DNA of 64,000 nucleotides from Dirofilaria immitis. Lineage: Eukaryota; Nematoda; Chromadorea; Rhabditida; Onchocercidae. Below, piece by piece: positions 48,639 to 61,789 of this stretch. The stretch is from positions 186,001 to 250,000 of the forward strand of contig JAKNDB010000087.1 of assembly GCA_024305405.1 (NCBI GenBank). The letters are read 5' to 3'. The position numbers were made by a program, and so were the translations under genes. The notes beneath the pieces are model-generated. The model was not told the origin of the DNA. It saw only the letters and a list, made by a program, of their open reading frames with translations, and did not search any database. Positions within the stretch are counted from its first letter, which is position 1, and each line of letters opens with the position of its first letter.

Positions 48639-50865
48639 GTAATGAGTAATATATGCATTTTTAAGATTAATTTTGGTTAAACATATTTCAAGATTAGGCA
48701 ACACTGAATTAAATAATATGCTTAGGTATCATGAAGTCGGGATTCTTTCTTTTAGTTTTGGATATTTTGTATCGCTCCTGCTGTGTTACCCTTTACGTTC
48801 GGGTTATTCGTTGATTGTTTCTTAGATGTCTGTTAAATTATTTGCCATCATTTGAATCATTTAGGCGAAAGTCCGTTCTTTTCCCCTTTTCTTTTCAGTT
48901 AGATAATTTTTCAAATTGTTTCACATTGCTTCATGCTTTTTAAATTGTTTGATGTTTTGCTTAATTCTTGTTTATCCCACTTTTTGTGATATGTGTGCGA
49001 TATTACAATGGTCCTATCTTGACAGTTCCGCATATTATTTCTTTCCAAACATTGCTGTATTTAGTTCTGTTGCGAGTTTATTTTTAAAAACGTATACCTC
49101 ATGCATCGTGTTACGCGGTATTTTAATGCTGCATTTTATTAATCTTGCTTGTTAGACGACCAGCTATCGATAGGAAGGCATGATGCAAGCAGAGTTCTGT
49201 CCTATGCGGAAAGAAATAATGTAAGAGCGGCCAGAACTGTCTTCCGCATAGTATGGCTCTATCAGTCTATGAATGGATTAAATGTTCTATACGTTTTATC
49301 GTTTAGAAGCCTCTCGTTACCTGATGTATTCCGATAGGAAATTATTAGGAATTTGTCGAAAGAAAAGAAAGTAACTCTTAGTTGGATATTGCCTGCGGTT
49401 CCGACTTTATTTCCGTTCCTCAAACATTCATGTGTATTTATTATAAATGATTCATCTCGTTTAATATGTTAATCATTTTATTTTCGAAGTCTTGAACTGA
49501 GGATTCCTTTGGATGATTGATCATAACAACCGGTAGAATGCAACTAGTCACATGTTTAAATATTCATAAAAATTGATTAAAATAAACAGTCAAACATGGC
49601 AGCAAAACTAATAGAATAGCTTGTAGCAAACTGTCACAACATAAAAATGCGATCGAATAAAAATTGATATATTATCTGAAGTAGTTGAAATGAAGTGATA
49701 TATTATGCAGTAATAGTTGAAGTGTCAGTGAATGCATAGCTACAGTTGTAGGAATACTATTAATAGCAATATTGATGGAAACAATATTCTTAAAGTTATT
49801 CGACCATTAAAAAGAAATTTGCTTATAAAATTTTTGGCATGGTTCGATTATATATAATGCAGTCAGAATTAAATGCGCTGTTTAGTGCCGTTTATCAATT
49901 GGAGTCAATTGATCGATTTGAATCGTGTATTATTCTATATACAAAGAAATGTATCTTAAGCTTAAATTTGACAAACAGTAATATGAAGATATTCAACAGA
50001 GAAAATTGAGAGTTATATGCTGTATATATATTATCCTAGGTTATTTATAATCGCGATTTTTTCATTTCTCAAGTACGCATATATTACAGAATACTTATTT
50101 CGTTTCCAGCAAATTAATTAGTTTCTCAGTACACCATTATCCGTATATCAAGATATGAAGAACTCGTGAAATGAACAACTAAAAATACGAAATAAGAGTG
50201 TGCATACTAAGCATTGCGAACTATATATATAGAAATACGTAGTCAAAGCTCGGAAGGCATTCAGATGCAGTTGAAGGCGATAAAGAATTTCGAAGGGCTC
50301 TTTCAAATGCATTGATAAAAATAACGCACACATGAGAACATACAATTTCATAAAAATTAATAAAAAATTACAAATATAGAAAACCTTTTAATGAAAAAAA
50401 TTACAAAAAATAAGGATCGTAATTTTACAAATAGAGTGAAAAAACGACAAAGATCCAACACTTCAACTTCTATTCAAATTATGCTTTTTTCTGCTTCTTT
50501 TTTCTCTATAAGGATTTAAAATCCTTATACTCACCGAAATTCAAATTGAAACAGTTATGGCTGGACTGGTATGATATAATTAATATGTGGTAGACTTCTA
50601 TAACTACAAATGCAGAAGGAAACATGCTGCAAAAAAATGATCAATAATAAAAAACAGCATAAATTAATAAAATGCCGAAGGAATTAAAAATTCTCAGCTC
50701 TGTATAAAATAAAAAAATACCTTAAAAAAGATGAAATTACAATTGGACTGAGTCGTACCCGCCTCTCGACAATTAAAAGGAAGATCATTAAATGCTTTAG
50801 TGCCCATTCCTGCTGTTACATTACAGCCAGTGAGAATGTATATTGATCACTCACAATTTCATAAT
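48639..50865. other. Intergenic region between convergent RCC1 and CDC14
   Basis: About 2.2 kb holding the two 3' UTRs. An open frame at 49149-49337 has no recognised domain. The interleaved inverted repeats at 49193-49251 and a 23-base palindrome around 50507-50530 (TATAAGGATTT on either side of one A) are the only structure seen. Confidence 0.5.
49193..49251. repeat. Interleaved inverted repeats (pseudoknot-like)
   Basis: AGTTCTG (49193-49199) is complementary to CAGAACT (49232-49238), and CTATGCGGAA (49202-49211) to TTCCGCATAG (49242-49251). The pairs alternate rather than nest, so both helices together would make a pseudoknot in a transcript. Confidence 0.55.
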
Positions 50866-53800
50866 TCACTTAGATTCCGTCGAGCCTGAAACCTGCGGAT
50901 CAATTACTGCATAAGGTTTCAATTTTTTTCAATAATCACTAAAAATATTATATGGATAATGAAAAATGAATGATTCTAAACAAGTATTTCGACTAATATT
51001 TAATAATATTTAATGAAAAAGCGCGCAAATACTCACAGAAATACCAATAAGAGCAACCGAATTGGGAGCAAGCTCCTTAGCAGGATCATTGAATCGAAAC
51101 ACACTATATGTTTTATTATTGTTTCGAGGCCTTAGTTCATAGACCGATGCTGGCAAATGAACTTTAATTCCTGAGCATGGATAAGGCTTATTGCGTATTC
51201 TGAAAGAGTGTTTAATCATTAAGTCATTTTCTTTTTATGATATTTCAAAAAGTGAATAAATTGCTACTACAGAATGTAATAATAAACCAAAAAGTATTAC
51301 CATTTTGCTGCTTTAATGAATATCGTTTTTTTAAAAGAAAAGCTTACGTGGCAAGCCTTCGTGCTGATTTGCATTTCGTTAACGGTCTATTATTTGTTTC
51401 AGAAGTTGTTGTAGTTACCGTAATTCGTGAAATCTGAATATATTCTAAGTACTAAGTATAAATATGTTATTATATGAAATATGATTGGTACTTTGATTTA
51501 ATGTTTAAGGGTTTCATTTTTAACTCAAAAACGACATTTTGCAACGATATTTCTGATGCAAAAACAGAAAGAAAGAAACTCCTTCCACTGTGTCTATTTT
51601 GATGCGGAATAACATTTTATATCTTTCAAATCATTCTTCATCAGATAGTACTTGACACATTGGGAATTTTGTGGTATACAACATCATTTAAAATTTTCTA
51701 ATCACAACTGCAACCCTATCCTCTCCATTTTTTGTTTACGGTATTTTATATACAGTAATATATAAGTCGCTAAAAATACTCTTATGCGCATTCTGATATT
51801 CCATACTCTAATAAATTACCGGTGGTGGTATGCCGATTTCGCCACAGCTTCGCAGAGGGCGTTTTGCTGCTGTGTTAATATTGGCCGATAGTGGTTTAAT
51901 AGGAGTTGTAGGTGATGTGAATTTTGCATGTGATATCGTACTTCGCTGTGCTTTAGCCTTCTGTACTAGCAGATGATCACCTTGACTTGCTTTCTCTCTC
52001 TTTTTCTCATCAAATTCCTTCTCAATTGCTTTCGGTTGCTATAAAATACATAATAATTGAACAGAATATCACATTAATGCAAACTTGTAGCTTTCTTGTT
52101 CTCTATTTTGGAAAATGTATAAAATTTCTTTTTAAATTACTTCATTGGTTTTTTTGATGAAACTTTTAGTGAGATAAGCCGAGGTGTTGGCAGCACTATT
52201 CCTTTCGAATTCGAATCTTCGATACGAATTTCATTCACCTGAAAATATTCGAAGGAATCCAAGTATTCGTCAGATTTTTGCACCTTATTTTGGTCTGGAT
52301 GCTGAGCTAAGAAAACGTGTTCGCTGAATACCTTATTAGCCAGCTGCGAAAGATGAGTAGAAACAGGTTTACAACCCATCGCCCAGCACCACGGTTGTTT
52401 TGCAATAAGGAACTCTTGCTGTGGCCCAATCACTGAGCCAGGCCTGCAAATCCGTAACCAAGCTATCGATTCGGCTGCTGTTACGCCATATTCTTTCATC
52501 AACCAACAAGCTATAAGTGTCCCGGTGCGACCTAAGCCTGCCTAAAATTTGATGCAAATAATAAGTATTCCTTGCAATACCCTATTTTTCGATCAATAAA
52601 TTCAATACTTCAAATACCTTGCAGTGAACGGCCACTCCTCCCTTGGCGCTATCAACAACATTAATAAATCGTTCAACGATTTCATCAGATGGCACCGAAC
52701 CGTCAACGAAAAAGAGATCGACATGTTCGAAACCTGCATCTAAAAACCTGCAAAAATAACTCAACTATAATACAAAAAAATTCTAAAAAACAAAATTAAA
52801 TATAATGCCATCATTTTCCCTATATTTTAGTAACTATACAATGAAGACGAACCTTTTGGCATCATACATACGCTTGTTAAGTCGTATGATGGTCGAAATG
52901 TTATGTGCGTGGAAGTAATCAAAATACACTTCCGGTGCATGATATGGATAACCTAAAATTATGAGGTTCTTGATATTTAGAATTTTTTCCTCTTCAACTA
53001 TATCGGGGTTAATATCATGGCTTTCTTCTAATCGACTGATTAAATGATAAAAATTCATGATAAATCAGCTATAAGTGTTCTATATTTTTATATGAATTTG
53101 AAATTTTCGAAAAAAAAGCTGGATACTAACCATTTTCAACAACTGATTTGTTGTGTGGCCCACAAAAACTCAATATCTTGGATGGTATAATCCAGTTCAG
53201 ATCGCCATTCTCAACTTTCTCGTAATATTCGTATTCGTCCGGATCGAAAGAATCAAATGCTAACCAACCAAATTTTACGGCCTACAGTGTTATATACAAT
53301 GTTCGTTACAAATATAGTTTTTCCTAGATTTTATGAAAGTATATCATTATATCTCATGCTATTTGTTAAAATATTTCAACTTCCGAAATGATACATCAAT
53401 GTTATTCTAAATAAAACAGTACGTGGAAGTATTATGCTGCTAAACTTCTCAGTCGATGAACATTTTTATATAAATATGTTGTAATTTCGGTCATTGAAGC
53501 GGTAACACTTTTTTCATTCACTGTGCCATCGATGGGTAATGTTTTTGTGCTCTAAATTATTTCCTAATTTATAGAAATTGGAATCCAGGAGTTGTTGAAG
53601 TTTCTCCGACAAGTATGACTCCAAATTATAAATATAGAATGTTATGTTACATTTATCAAATCCAGTCAGAGTTTAAAAACAGGAAAATATTGTGCAATAG
53701 TTTCATCTCTTCCTCTCTCTCTCTCTTTCTTCTTTTTCTCTGGAGTAAGCTATGCAAAAATTATCGCTGTGCAGCGAAATGGACACGATAATAGTGCGAA

Positions 53801-55008
53801 ATTGATAGGGAAAATTCATCGATGTGACTTTATTCTCTTTTTTCAATTTCTTAAAATAATTATTTGAGCCATTAGCGCTGTTAGTGATATCAATAGTCAA
53901 TCAATAAATACAGGATTAATAACGAAACTTCATATTCTCTCTCTCTGTCTGTCTCTCTCTCCCTACAAAATTACCTTCTCAATACTGCGAAGTACATTGT
54001 GAAGATGCAGCCTGTAAGTTGCAGGACCCATTGCTGCATCTCGAAATCCGATAAATCCATTCGGTTCCGCTTTGTGCAACCGCAAATATGCTATTTCGGC
54101 AGTCATTCCCAAGTAAAGAATCTGGGATAAGAAAAATGATAATAAATGTAATGATTATCCTCAGATATTAATTTCAATATTTTTAGTTATTCATAAAACA
54201 CAAGACAAATTTACGTTAATTAATTTTCCTCGCTATTGTTCTTGTTTTCCCAACTTTTTTTGCTTTCCTTTCCTATATCTTATATTTATATTTCATTTTG
54301 TTATCTTTCGCTGACTGTTTTTTAAATATTTATTTTATGGTTTAAATCAGTTGTCAGTCTTTCTTCTGAAAATTTCTTTTTATTAAGACTTATAAAAATT
54401 AGAAGAATTTCAATTCTCTGCATGAGTTTTTGATTTGCAAAATAACTACATATTAAACAAAAGTAAAAATTAAACTGATAAAACATACCGCATAAGATCC
54501 CACTAAATATGCTGTATTTACCCGACATTCGTCGGCAGATCCACAACATACCACCACAGACTTCTCACCATCCAACTCCTAAATTCAAAAAAAAATGTTG
54601 ATCTTACTTGTGATAGCAAGTCGTGATTATCATTCTAAATCTTGGCTCTCCTTCATTAAATGATTTCAAACACAGATTATGTTAAGCTATTTTAGTAAAA
54701 ATGTCTTGCTGCAAGGATAAATTAATTATTTGCCTAGAAAAATTGATGATGAATGGCTTTGTATGCCTTTAAACATACTTCCAATTTCTCCGTGAGATTG
54801 TGACAGAATCGGTAAAGCACCGAAAGGTTCAATGGGCCAAAATCGGAGTAAAACTGTCATAATGCACTTCATCATCGACATAATAATAATCAGTAGTACG
54901 GTCTGATTTCGGTCGATTTTGGAATGCACAGAAAAAGAGCTTCTTCGGTATAATCTCTGCTATTGGTTCATTCAAGTTACCGTTTAGTGTAAACGGTTCT
55001 CGAGCCAT
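50866..55008 (-). CDS. cdc-14: CDC14 dual-specificity protein phosphatase, 11 exons
   Basis: CDC14 reverses CDK phosphorylation (Ser/Thr-Pro sites) at mitotic exit and cytokinesis. Exons (descending): 55008-54779, 54578-54489, 54121-53975, 53281-53131, 53035-52853, 52747-52618, 52541-52140, 52038-51820, 51433-51348, 51199-51037, 50892-50866; about 609 aa. The N-terminal DSP-like domain begins [11 protein letters not shown] and contains [16 protein letters not shown] and [14 protein letters not shown]; the catalytic domain has [30 protein letters not shown] and the P-loop VHCK|AGLGRTG, an intron falling between Lys and Ala, then [15 protein letters not shown]. Catalytic Cys and Arg are present. 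The C-terminal tail (about 175 residues) is basic and probably unstructured. One T is missing in AGTTTTACTCC (plus strand 54850-54853), and one base each at the exon 4/5 junction (53131) and at the donor of exon 7 (52138-52140), both next to G pairs. Divergent from RGA-1. Confidence 0.94.
53935..53962. repeat. (CT)n microsatellite in CDC14 intron
   Basis: A CT-rich tract with two CTGT interruptions lies just beyond the donor of CDC14 exon 3. A second CT tract lies at 53705-53745 in the same intron. Confidence 0.75.
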
Positions 55009-56217
55009 CTAAGTTACGCTACAATTATAGCTTGTTTCAAATGTATAATAGATTCTTCAAATCTTTGCCAAATTTATAGTTCATAATTTGCACCTTGGCA
55101 CTTTCATGCTCTTTCTGATTGTTTCGTGGGACATCCGATTAGATCCCCTTCACTGAAATTCGATTACGTTCGAAATATGCAAATGATATCAATTTTTAAC
55201 GAAATCTTACTATCATTTATGCTCATCCTATTCGACATATTCACATTTAATGATAATACTTGAGGATCTATTTTGCTATACTATGGAGTAATAATATGTT
55301 GACTAATTCAGCACAAAATTCACTTGATATACAACTCCATGGAATTTCATGTTACATATATCATGCAGAAACAAAGGTAAATTAATATGGAAATCATATG
55401 CTACTTTCATAAATTCTATGAAGATATAATATTATTGTTTCTGTTTAGAAAGAGCGTAACCATAAAAGTTCAACATAGAGTTTATAAATTAATCAACTTT
55501 AGAAATTCTAACAAAATTTTTTTGTCGAAAATATAGCGTAGATTTTAATCAAACATCTATCGAATATCCGAAAAATTACGATAAATTCAATTATTTATTA
55601 GATGAAAAAATTTACTTTTAAATGATTACTTTTACTAATGCATTACCGTACTAAATCCATTCAAGTATTATATTGTGATCAAATACCGTACCTTCCATAT
55701 AACTAGTTAATTAAGCATTACCGACATAAATGACCATCTACATCACATTCATTGTTTACAGGTGAATCCACTCAACAATTGCCAAAGTTAATCCTTCTGA
55801 CCCATTGACCCCACTGCCATCTCTATCCACTTTTCTTCAGAGCCCTGTCAACAATAACAACATCTATCATTAATTACAATTAACGGCCTGTTATGAAATG
55901 ATACATCCTACTGGATTTTCTATGATTATTTTTTGGCGAAGGATTTTAGGAGGCTCTCTCAGAAAAAGGTTTTATCAAGAGTTCAATTATAATTGTAAAG
56001 AATATTTTTCGTTATATGATTGGCGAATCAAAGCAATATGGCAGAATGCATAATAAGATAAAATAATTGTTCGAATATTTTTTTTTAATCAGAGACTTTT
56101 CAATTGATATAATTCTGAGAGGAAAATTTTTTGATAATTAAGAAAAGAAAACAATATAATTTTCAGGCTTTATTTTTTTCGTTTCAATGGAATGTTGATA
56201 AGTAGGCAGAAGAATAA
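55009..56217. other. Shared promoter region of CDC14 and RGA-1
   Basis: 1.2 kb between divergent start codons. On the minus strand AACTTAG immediately precedes the CDC14 ATG at 55008, and on the plus strand AAGTAG lies 12 bases before the RGA-1 ATG at 56218; either could be a spliced-leader acceptor. No promoter element is identified. Confidence 0.45.
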
Positions 56218-59200
56218 ATGGTAATGGGAAGTTGTGAGCTTGAAAATGCCGATTTCGTGGAACCGGATGTTGAATTTGCGGAAGATGATTTATTCGGTTT
56301 GGATGATGTGAGCGAAGCTAATTTGAATAGTAAGTTTTGATTATATTGAAACAGATGAAAGTCTTTAGGATTGAAATGAGTATATTAAAAGTTCTAATGG
56401 TTATTCCATTAGAACTTTTAACTTTAAACAGAAGGTTATATGCAAAATGATGCAGGCAAAAGTTATGATAATAAATAATTTATAACTGGTGAATAAAGGT
56501 TAAATATATTTTATTAAAACAAAAAGTGTTGTCAAAGAGAATAGGTTACGGTCCACTTTGATGTGTCATATTAAAATTTAATAACTATTATCTCTTTCGT
56601 AATGTAAAACTGAAAATAATTTACAGATGATTTCCAACATAATCTATTAAGGAATCGATAGAATAATTCCCATAATTTATATAATCTCTTAATCACATGA
56701 TCTTATGAAACGACAACACCAGTCAGTAATTATCTCGTAGTTAATTTACATTTTTCCGTTGCAAAAATGATCTACCGATTGAATAGTATTGTCACTTACT
56801 AGCAATATTCATAATAATCAAGTAGTATCATTTGGTTATAGCGTTGCAATTATTATGCGTATACTAAAAAGAAGAAAGAAAAACGGAAGATATAGAAAAA
56901 GTTTAATTAACATATTAAACTTTTTCTATATCTTTATACTCAGATTCTTTCTGAAGTTTTATAGAAGAATTAAGCTTGGCCGACCCAAATGATATTACAT
57001 CTTCGTTTCTGGAGCGTGATAATTTCGAAAAGGAACTTGGTTGTTCAGCAGATGATCCATTCGCGGAAGATTTCGCTGATATAAGTCAGCATGAAATTGC
57101 AAATGTAATTGCTGATGGTGATTGGGTTGGAAGGTATATATATCATAATTTACTTGCTAACTTTTTTAAATTCATAATTACATAATTGCTTATTCTATTC
57201 TATTCTTCTTGTTTAATCAGATAGGAATTTTAGACCGATCGTAATAATTTATGCTTATCGGCTTCCTTCAAATAAAACATTTGATCACGCGAAATTCTTA
57301 CGGTAAGTTCTTCACGTTTTTAAAATAAGCGAAAATCAATGAGAATTTCCAGTTGGATAATTTCCTTCTCGCCTCTAATCAGATTATTTTTCCATTTTTG
57401 AATCCATCATTCCGATTTGATAATTTCTCATTTTGAAGTCGATTGTTTCTAATCAGTAATTTCTTTCTTGTTATTCAATATTGTATTTCAAGAAAAGAGA
57501 GCAAGAAGCTTATAAGCTTTTGAAGTTACTGATTTATTCATAATATATGAATCGGAACAGAGTTATCTTAAGTGTAAATTTATTGGTTGCAGATTTTTGC
57601 AATTTACACTGGATAAATTAGTTGAGTTAGATTATACTATTGTGTATTTTCATTATGGATTGCGAAGCAATAATAAGCCATCCTTAAAATGGCTTCTTCA
57701 AGCATACTCTGTTCTCGACAGAAAGTACGTTCGTTCGTTTTCATATCAAAAGCGATCATTGCAAAACAAACATTTATCTTTCTTCCCTGACAAATATCGT
57801 GTTAAATTTGTAAAAAGTTTTGTATTTTTTGCGACAAAATGGCGTAATCTTCTGACTGAATATGAGACTTGATGTAGTATCTGAAACTCTGAAGGCTGTG
57901 TCATATTGTGTACATGTTTTGTTTTTCATTAAGAATGATTCATAGTACGAGTTTTGTATAGATATAAGAAGAACTTAAAAGCGCTTTATTTGGTTCATCC
58001 GACACGATTTATTCGCATCGTTTGGAATATTTTCAAACCATTTATATCTATTAAATTTGAACGAAAGATTCATTATGTCGATTATTTGCATGAATTGAAT
58101 TCAGTTCTACGTGTGGAGCAACTTAATCTTCCTCAGCCTATCAAAGAGTACTTTTTTTTGTTATTGGATGTCTCAATGGATTTCATTTTATTTAAGAGAT
58201 TTCATTATTGAGAATTCAAAACATATTGAGAGTTTTAAGAAAAGTTAATTAATGAATTAATAATATATAACAATGAGAATAGTATAGTTACAGTTTCGAA
58301 AATTTTTAGTGGATAAGAAAAAGAATAATTACCTGATTGATTATCTTTCAATTCTGATATTTTAGCCATGATTCATCACTGCTTTTGGCCTCACACATTT
58401 CGCCCAATAAATCACAGTTAACTAAAAAATCTTGTCCAACTCCACGCCCAACTCAACAGTTCAATGTTCCATTGGAATTGTAAGTTTCTTTCGAAATATG
58501 ATAGAGATGATAAAGTAGTTTGGATATAGTTTACCCTGTAAATAGTTCTATCATCTTGACGTAATAATATCTTTTAAACTATGAAAACAGCTACTAAATT
58601 TTTGGAATTATATATGATTCAGAAGATATAAAAGGCGCTATACATATAAATTGATGCTGAAATTTTATAGCATATTATCGCATAATCCTGACTGTGATGT
58701 GCCTCCTGTGGTCACTGATCTTATTGCATTTTTGCGAGGTAATTCGTTAAACGTCATTGGATTGTTTAGGCGATCTGCTGAAGTTAATTCGATTCGAAGA
58801 TTGCAAGAACGTATTAATAGGGGTTCGTATGTTTTATTAATTGTGTTTAAAATTGTGTATTGAAATTTTTGCTAATCAAAGTTAAGAGATCTTGCTAAGC
58901 TATATTGTATATTCATCTTACAATGTTTATTTTTATTTGACCATGATTTTTTTGTTTTAGCTATTCTTTTAACTATTGCTTTTATCTTTGTTTTTAAATT
59001 CTTACTTTTTCTTTACTTGCAGGTGATCAAATAGATTTTTTAATGAAGAACCTTATAAGGATAATCTGCAGGCAGCATCAATTGATGCTTCGGTTTTATT
59101 AAAAACATTTTTGCGTTCGCTTGGTGAGCCAGTTACTACAAATGCACTATATCCCAAACTTGCCGCTCTTTCGGGTATATCAGTTCTCAATCTATTATTG

Positions 59201-60141
59201 ATTAGTATAAGAATATAACTAAGAAAAAGTGCTCTCCATTTCATCGTAGTCGTTGAGAAATAGAGGAAGTCTGAAAGACTTAAAGAAAATGACAAGAGAA
59301 TAATAGAACTGATGAAAAAACATTTCCGTTTTCAGAATTGCCAAAGGATAATAAAATAGGAGCGATCATTGAAATTGTGGATGCACTTCCACTTGAAAAT
59401 CGAATATTGTTGAAAACCGTGTGCCAGTTCTTAACAGAGGTTGTTGGTTTCCATTTTTGCAAATTCCGCGTAACTGTTTTTTTCGATCATCTTAAATAAT
59501 TTTCAATAAAACCGTTTCAAAAAATTCTCTTAAATTCTGAATAGACATAAACCAGTGCTGATTAAACATCTAACAAATATTCCATGTCAAAAATTTATTC
59601 GTATCCATTATCACGCTGTATTATCGTTTTTTAATTGGTTGATGTTTCATGATTAACATGATTTTTTGCTTTGTTATGACGAATGAAATTTTAGTTGTGC
59701 TAGTTTTCAGGTAGCTGCTCACAGCAAAGAAAATATGATGAATGCTAACAATCTTAGCGTTATCTTCGGTCCAAATTTAACGTGGCCTACAGATCGCGAG
59801 GTAAAGTTGATATTGATATTTTCGATGGTGCTATAAGTTGATTTTTACCAAAAAGATACTGCTGCCAAAATAAGAAAGCAGTTGCAACAGCTGAAGAGAA
59901 TTGAAAAATTGCAGAGGAAATTTCTTATGGCAAGGTGCATATGAGAATCTTTTTTGCTGCTATTGATAGAAAAGTTGCTAATGTGTTTCTTGCTATAAGC
60001 ACTTCTCAATCACTTTGCACTATTGGCTGAATCGACATAATTTATCTGCTTTTTCAGGTTCCAATAGCTCAGTTAAATAATCTGAATAATTTCTGCTATC
60101 GTTTGATCGTAGACTATGATAAAGTGTTCAAAAGAAAGTAA
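56218..60141 (+). CDS. rga-1: ARHGAP1/RGA-1-like CRAL-TRIO + RhoGAP protein, 12 exons
   Basis: p50RhoGAP-type proteins speed GTP hydrolysis by Rho/Cdc42 GTPases; the SEC14-like CRAL-TRIO domain targets them to membranes. Exons: 56218-56329, 56965-57133, 57234-57302, 57593-57724, 57962-58147, 58366-58479, 58671-58822, 59023-59174, 59336-59439, 59711-59800, 59856-59934, 60058-60141; about 481 aa. Order: acidic N-terminus ([20 protein letters not shown]), CRAL-TRIO at about residues 95-225 ([52 protein letters not shown]), Pro-rich linker ([15 protein letters not shown]), RhoGAP domain from about 261 with the arginine finger in GLFRRSA (about Arg294) and [12 protein letters not shown]. One T is missing in the run at 59036-59041, and exon 11 lacks one base at each end (59855/59856 and 59932-59934). 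The start follows AAGTAG, a possible trans-splice site. Confidence 0.93.
56385..56421 (+). repeat. Perfect 16-bp hairpin in RGA-1 intron 1
   Basis: TTAAAAGTTCTAATGG (56385-56400) and its exact reverse complement (56406-56421), separated by TTATT. Confidence 0.85.
56887..56934 (+). repeat. Perfect 21-bp hairpin in RGA-1 intron 1
   Basis: The arm beginning AAGATATAGAAAAAG at 56887-56907 is matched without mismatch by 56914-56934, with the six-base loop TAACAT. It lies 31 bases upstream of the exon 2 acceptor. Confidence 0.88.
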
Positions 60142-61789
60142 TGTATATTTTGTGGAACCTACACTGTTATATTGACCCTTGAAGTTCTTCTTTTTAAATA
60201 TTTTTTGCTCAGCCATATGTTCTTTGAAAAACCTGGCAATAAGTTTCTGAAAATTTTGTTATTTGATTTGTTGATTAGCTGAAGAAATATTGTTATTTTT
60301 GATTTCATAATTTTAATCGTATTTCTTTCCTGTGTAGTTTCGCGTACGTGACGCATGTTTTGCACGCACATGTGTATCTGACTAGATAGAAGGATAAGAT
60401 TTGCGATTAGATTACACTGTGATTGTGGTAATTTCATATGCGAACATTAAATCATTTTGTATTCTAAGTGATAAGAAAGCGCTTGGCATTGTAATTTTTG
60501 GAGATAGATTTCAGTGAGATTGTTCTTAAGGACTACATATTTCAGTCTAAAAATATTAATAGTATTCATAGGCACTGCTTTCTTCCTATCCATAAATTTC
60601 TTATAAGCAGATAAGTCATATCTAACATCGATTTATTTTATGCTATCAATTTTTAAGTCATTCAATGATGTGAATTGAAACTGTGATATTTGTATGCACT
60701 TTGTTTCGATTAAAAATATTACTTTATGCTATAATTAATTTATCAGCATTATTTCATTTTTTTCCTAATTCATATCATTTTCTTCTGATTTTTGAATTCT
60801 TGAAATAAAGCTTTGTTTATTGCAATTTACTCAGCAACATTTGATATTTGTTATCGCATTTGTTTAATAAAGTTAGGAGAAATTTTATATATATTCTATC
60901 TTACAGACGTAAATATAATAGATTTTAAAAAGTTAAAAATAAAAATATGAAAATATTTCTTTATTCTTAGCTTTCAGATTTTTCTTTCTTTTTTCTTCTC
61001 TCTCTTTTTATTTTAAAAGAAAAGAAAACAATTTGAGAAATATAAAATAAAATGAGGAAATTAGTCCAATTGTATTAAATCATGAAATCACAGCTGCTCA
61101 TCGATGATATGATCAAACTATTCGATATTTCAAAAGATTCTTCTGAAAATATCACAAATCATTGATGCTAGTGAAAGGAATTATCATATATGGCATATAG
61201 TTTATGAAATGATTGAAATTTTTGATTACATTCATTCATTTATATCTTTGTCTCTCTCATGATAAAATTATCGTGAATGTAGACTTATAAAAATGATTCA
61301 AAGCAAAAAAAAAAAAAAGAAAATTGAAGAAGAAGAAACTAACGAAAACAAAATTAGCTTAAAAAATATTAATAATATCGGGAATAGTTTATCTAAGTTT
61401 GCATTTTTAATTGATTCATATAATCATTTAAATGAATGAATGCAATCAAAAAAGTACAATTTAAATTTAGATATATATTTTTAACAATTCATTTGATTTG
61501 TCGTGTAATAAATAAAATGAAATTAATGTAGTTTTCCATTTGTTCATACGGAAAAAAAAAAGAGACAGAAATTTTATTATTTCAAATATCATTGCTAAGA
61601 CAACGGCTACTTTACGTTTCAAATATTCAAAACTTTTTCTTTGTTCATTTTTTTTCAATCAATTCGTCTCATTTTAAAATATTTACAATTTATTCCATCA
61701 TTTTCATTTCATTCATAATGTTAATTCTTTTTTTTTTTAATTTATCTAAATTTAAATTATACTTTTTTTTCTTTCATTTTTTCCTCTTG

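Noticed and set aside
49149..49337. Plus-strand open frame after RCC1
   Set aside because: No homology recognised; openness is within chance for this base composition and it overlaps the interleaved inverted repeats.
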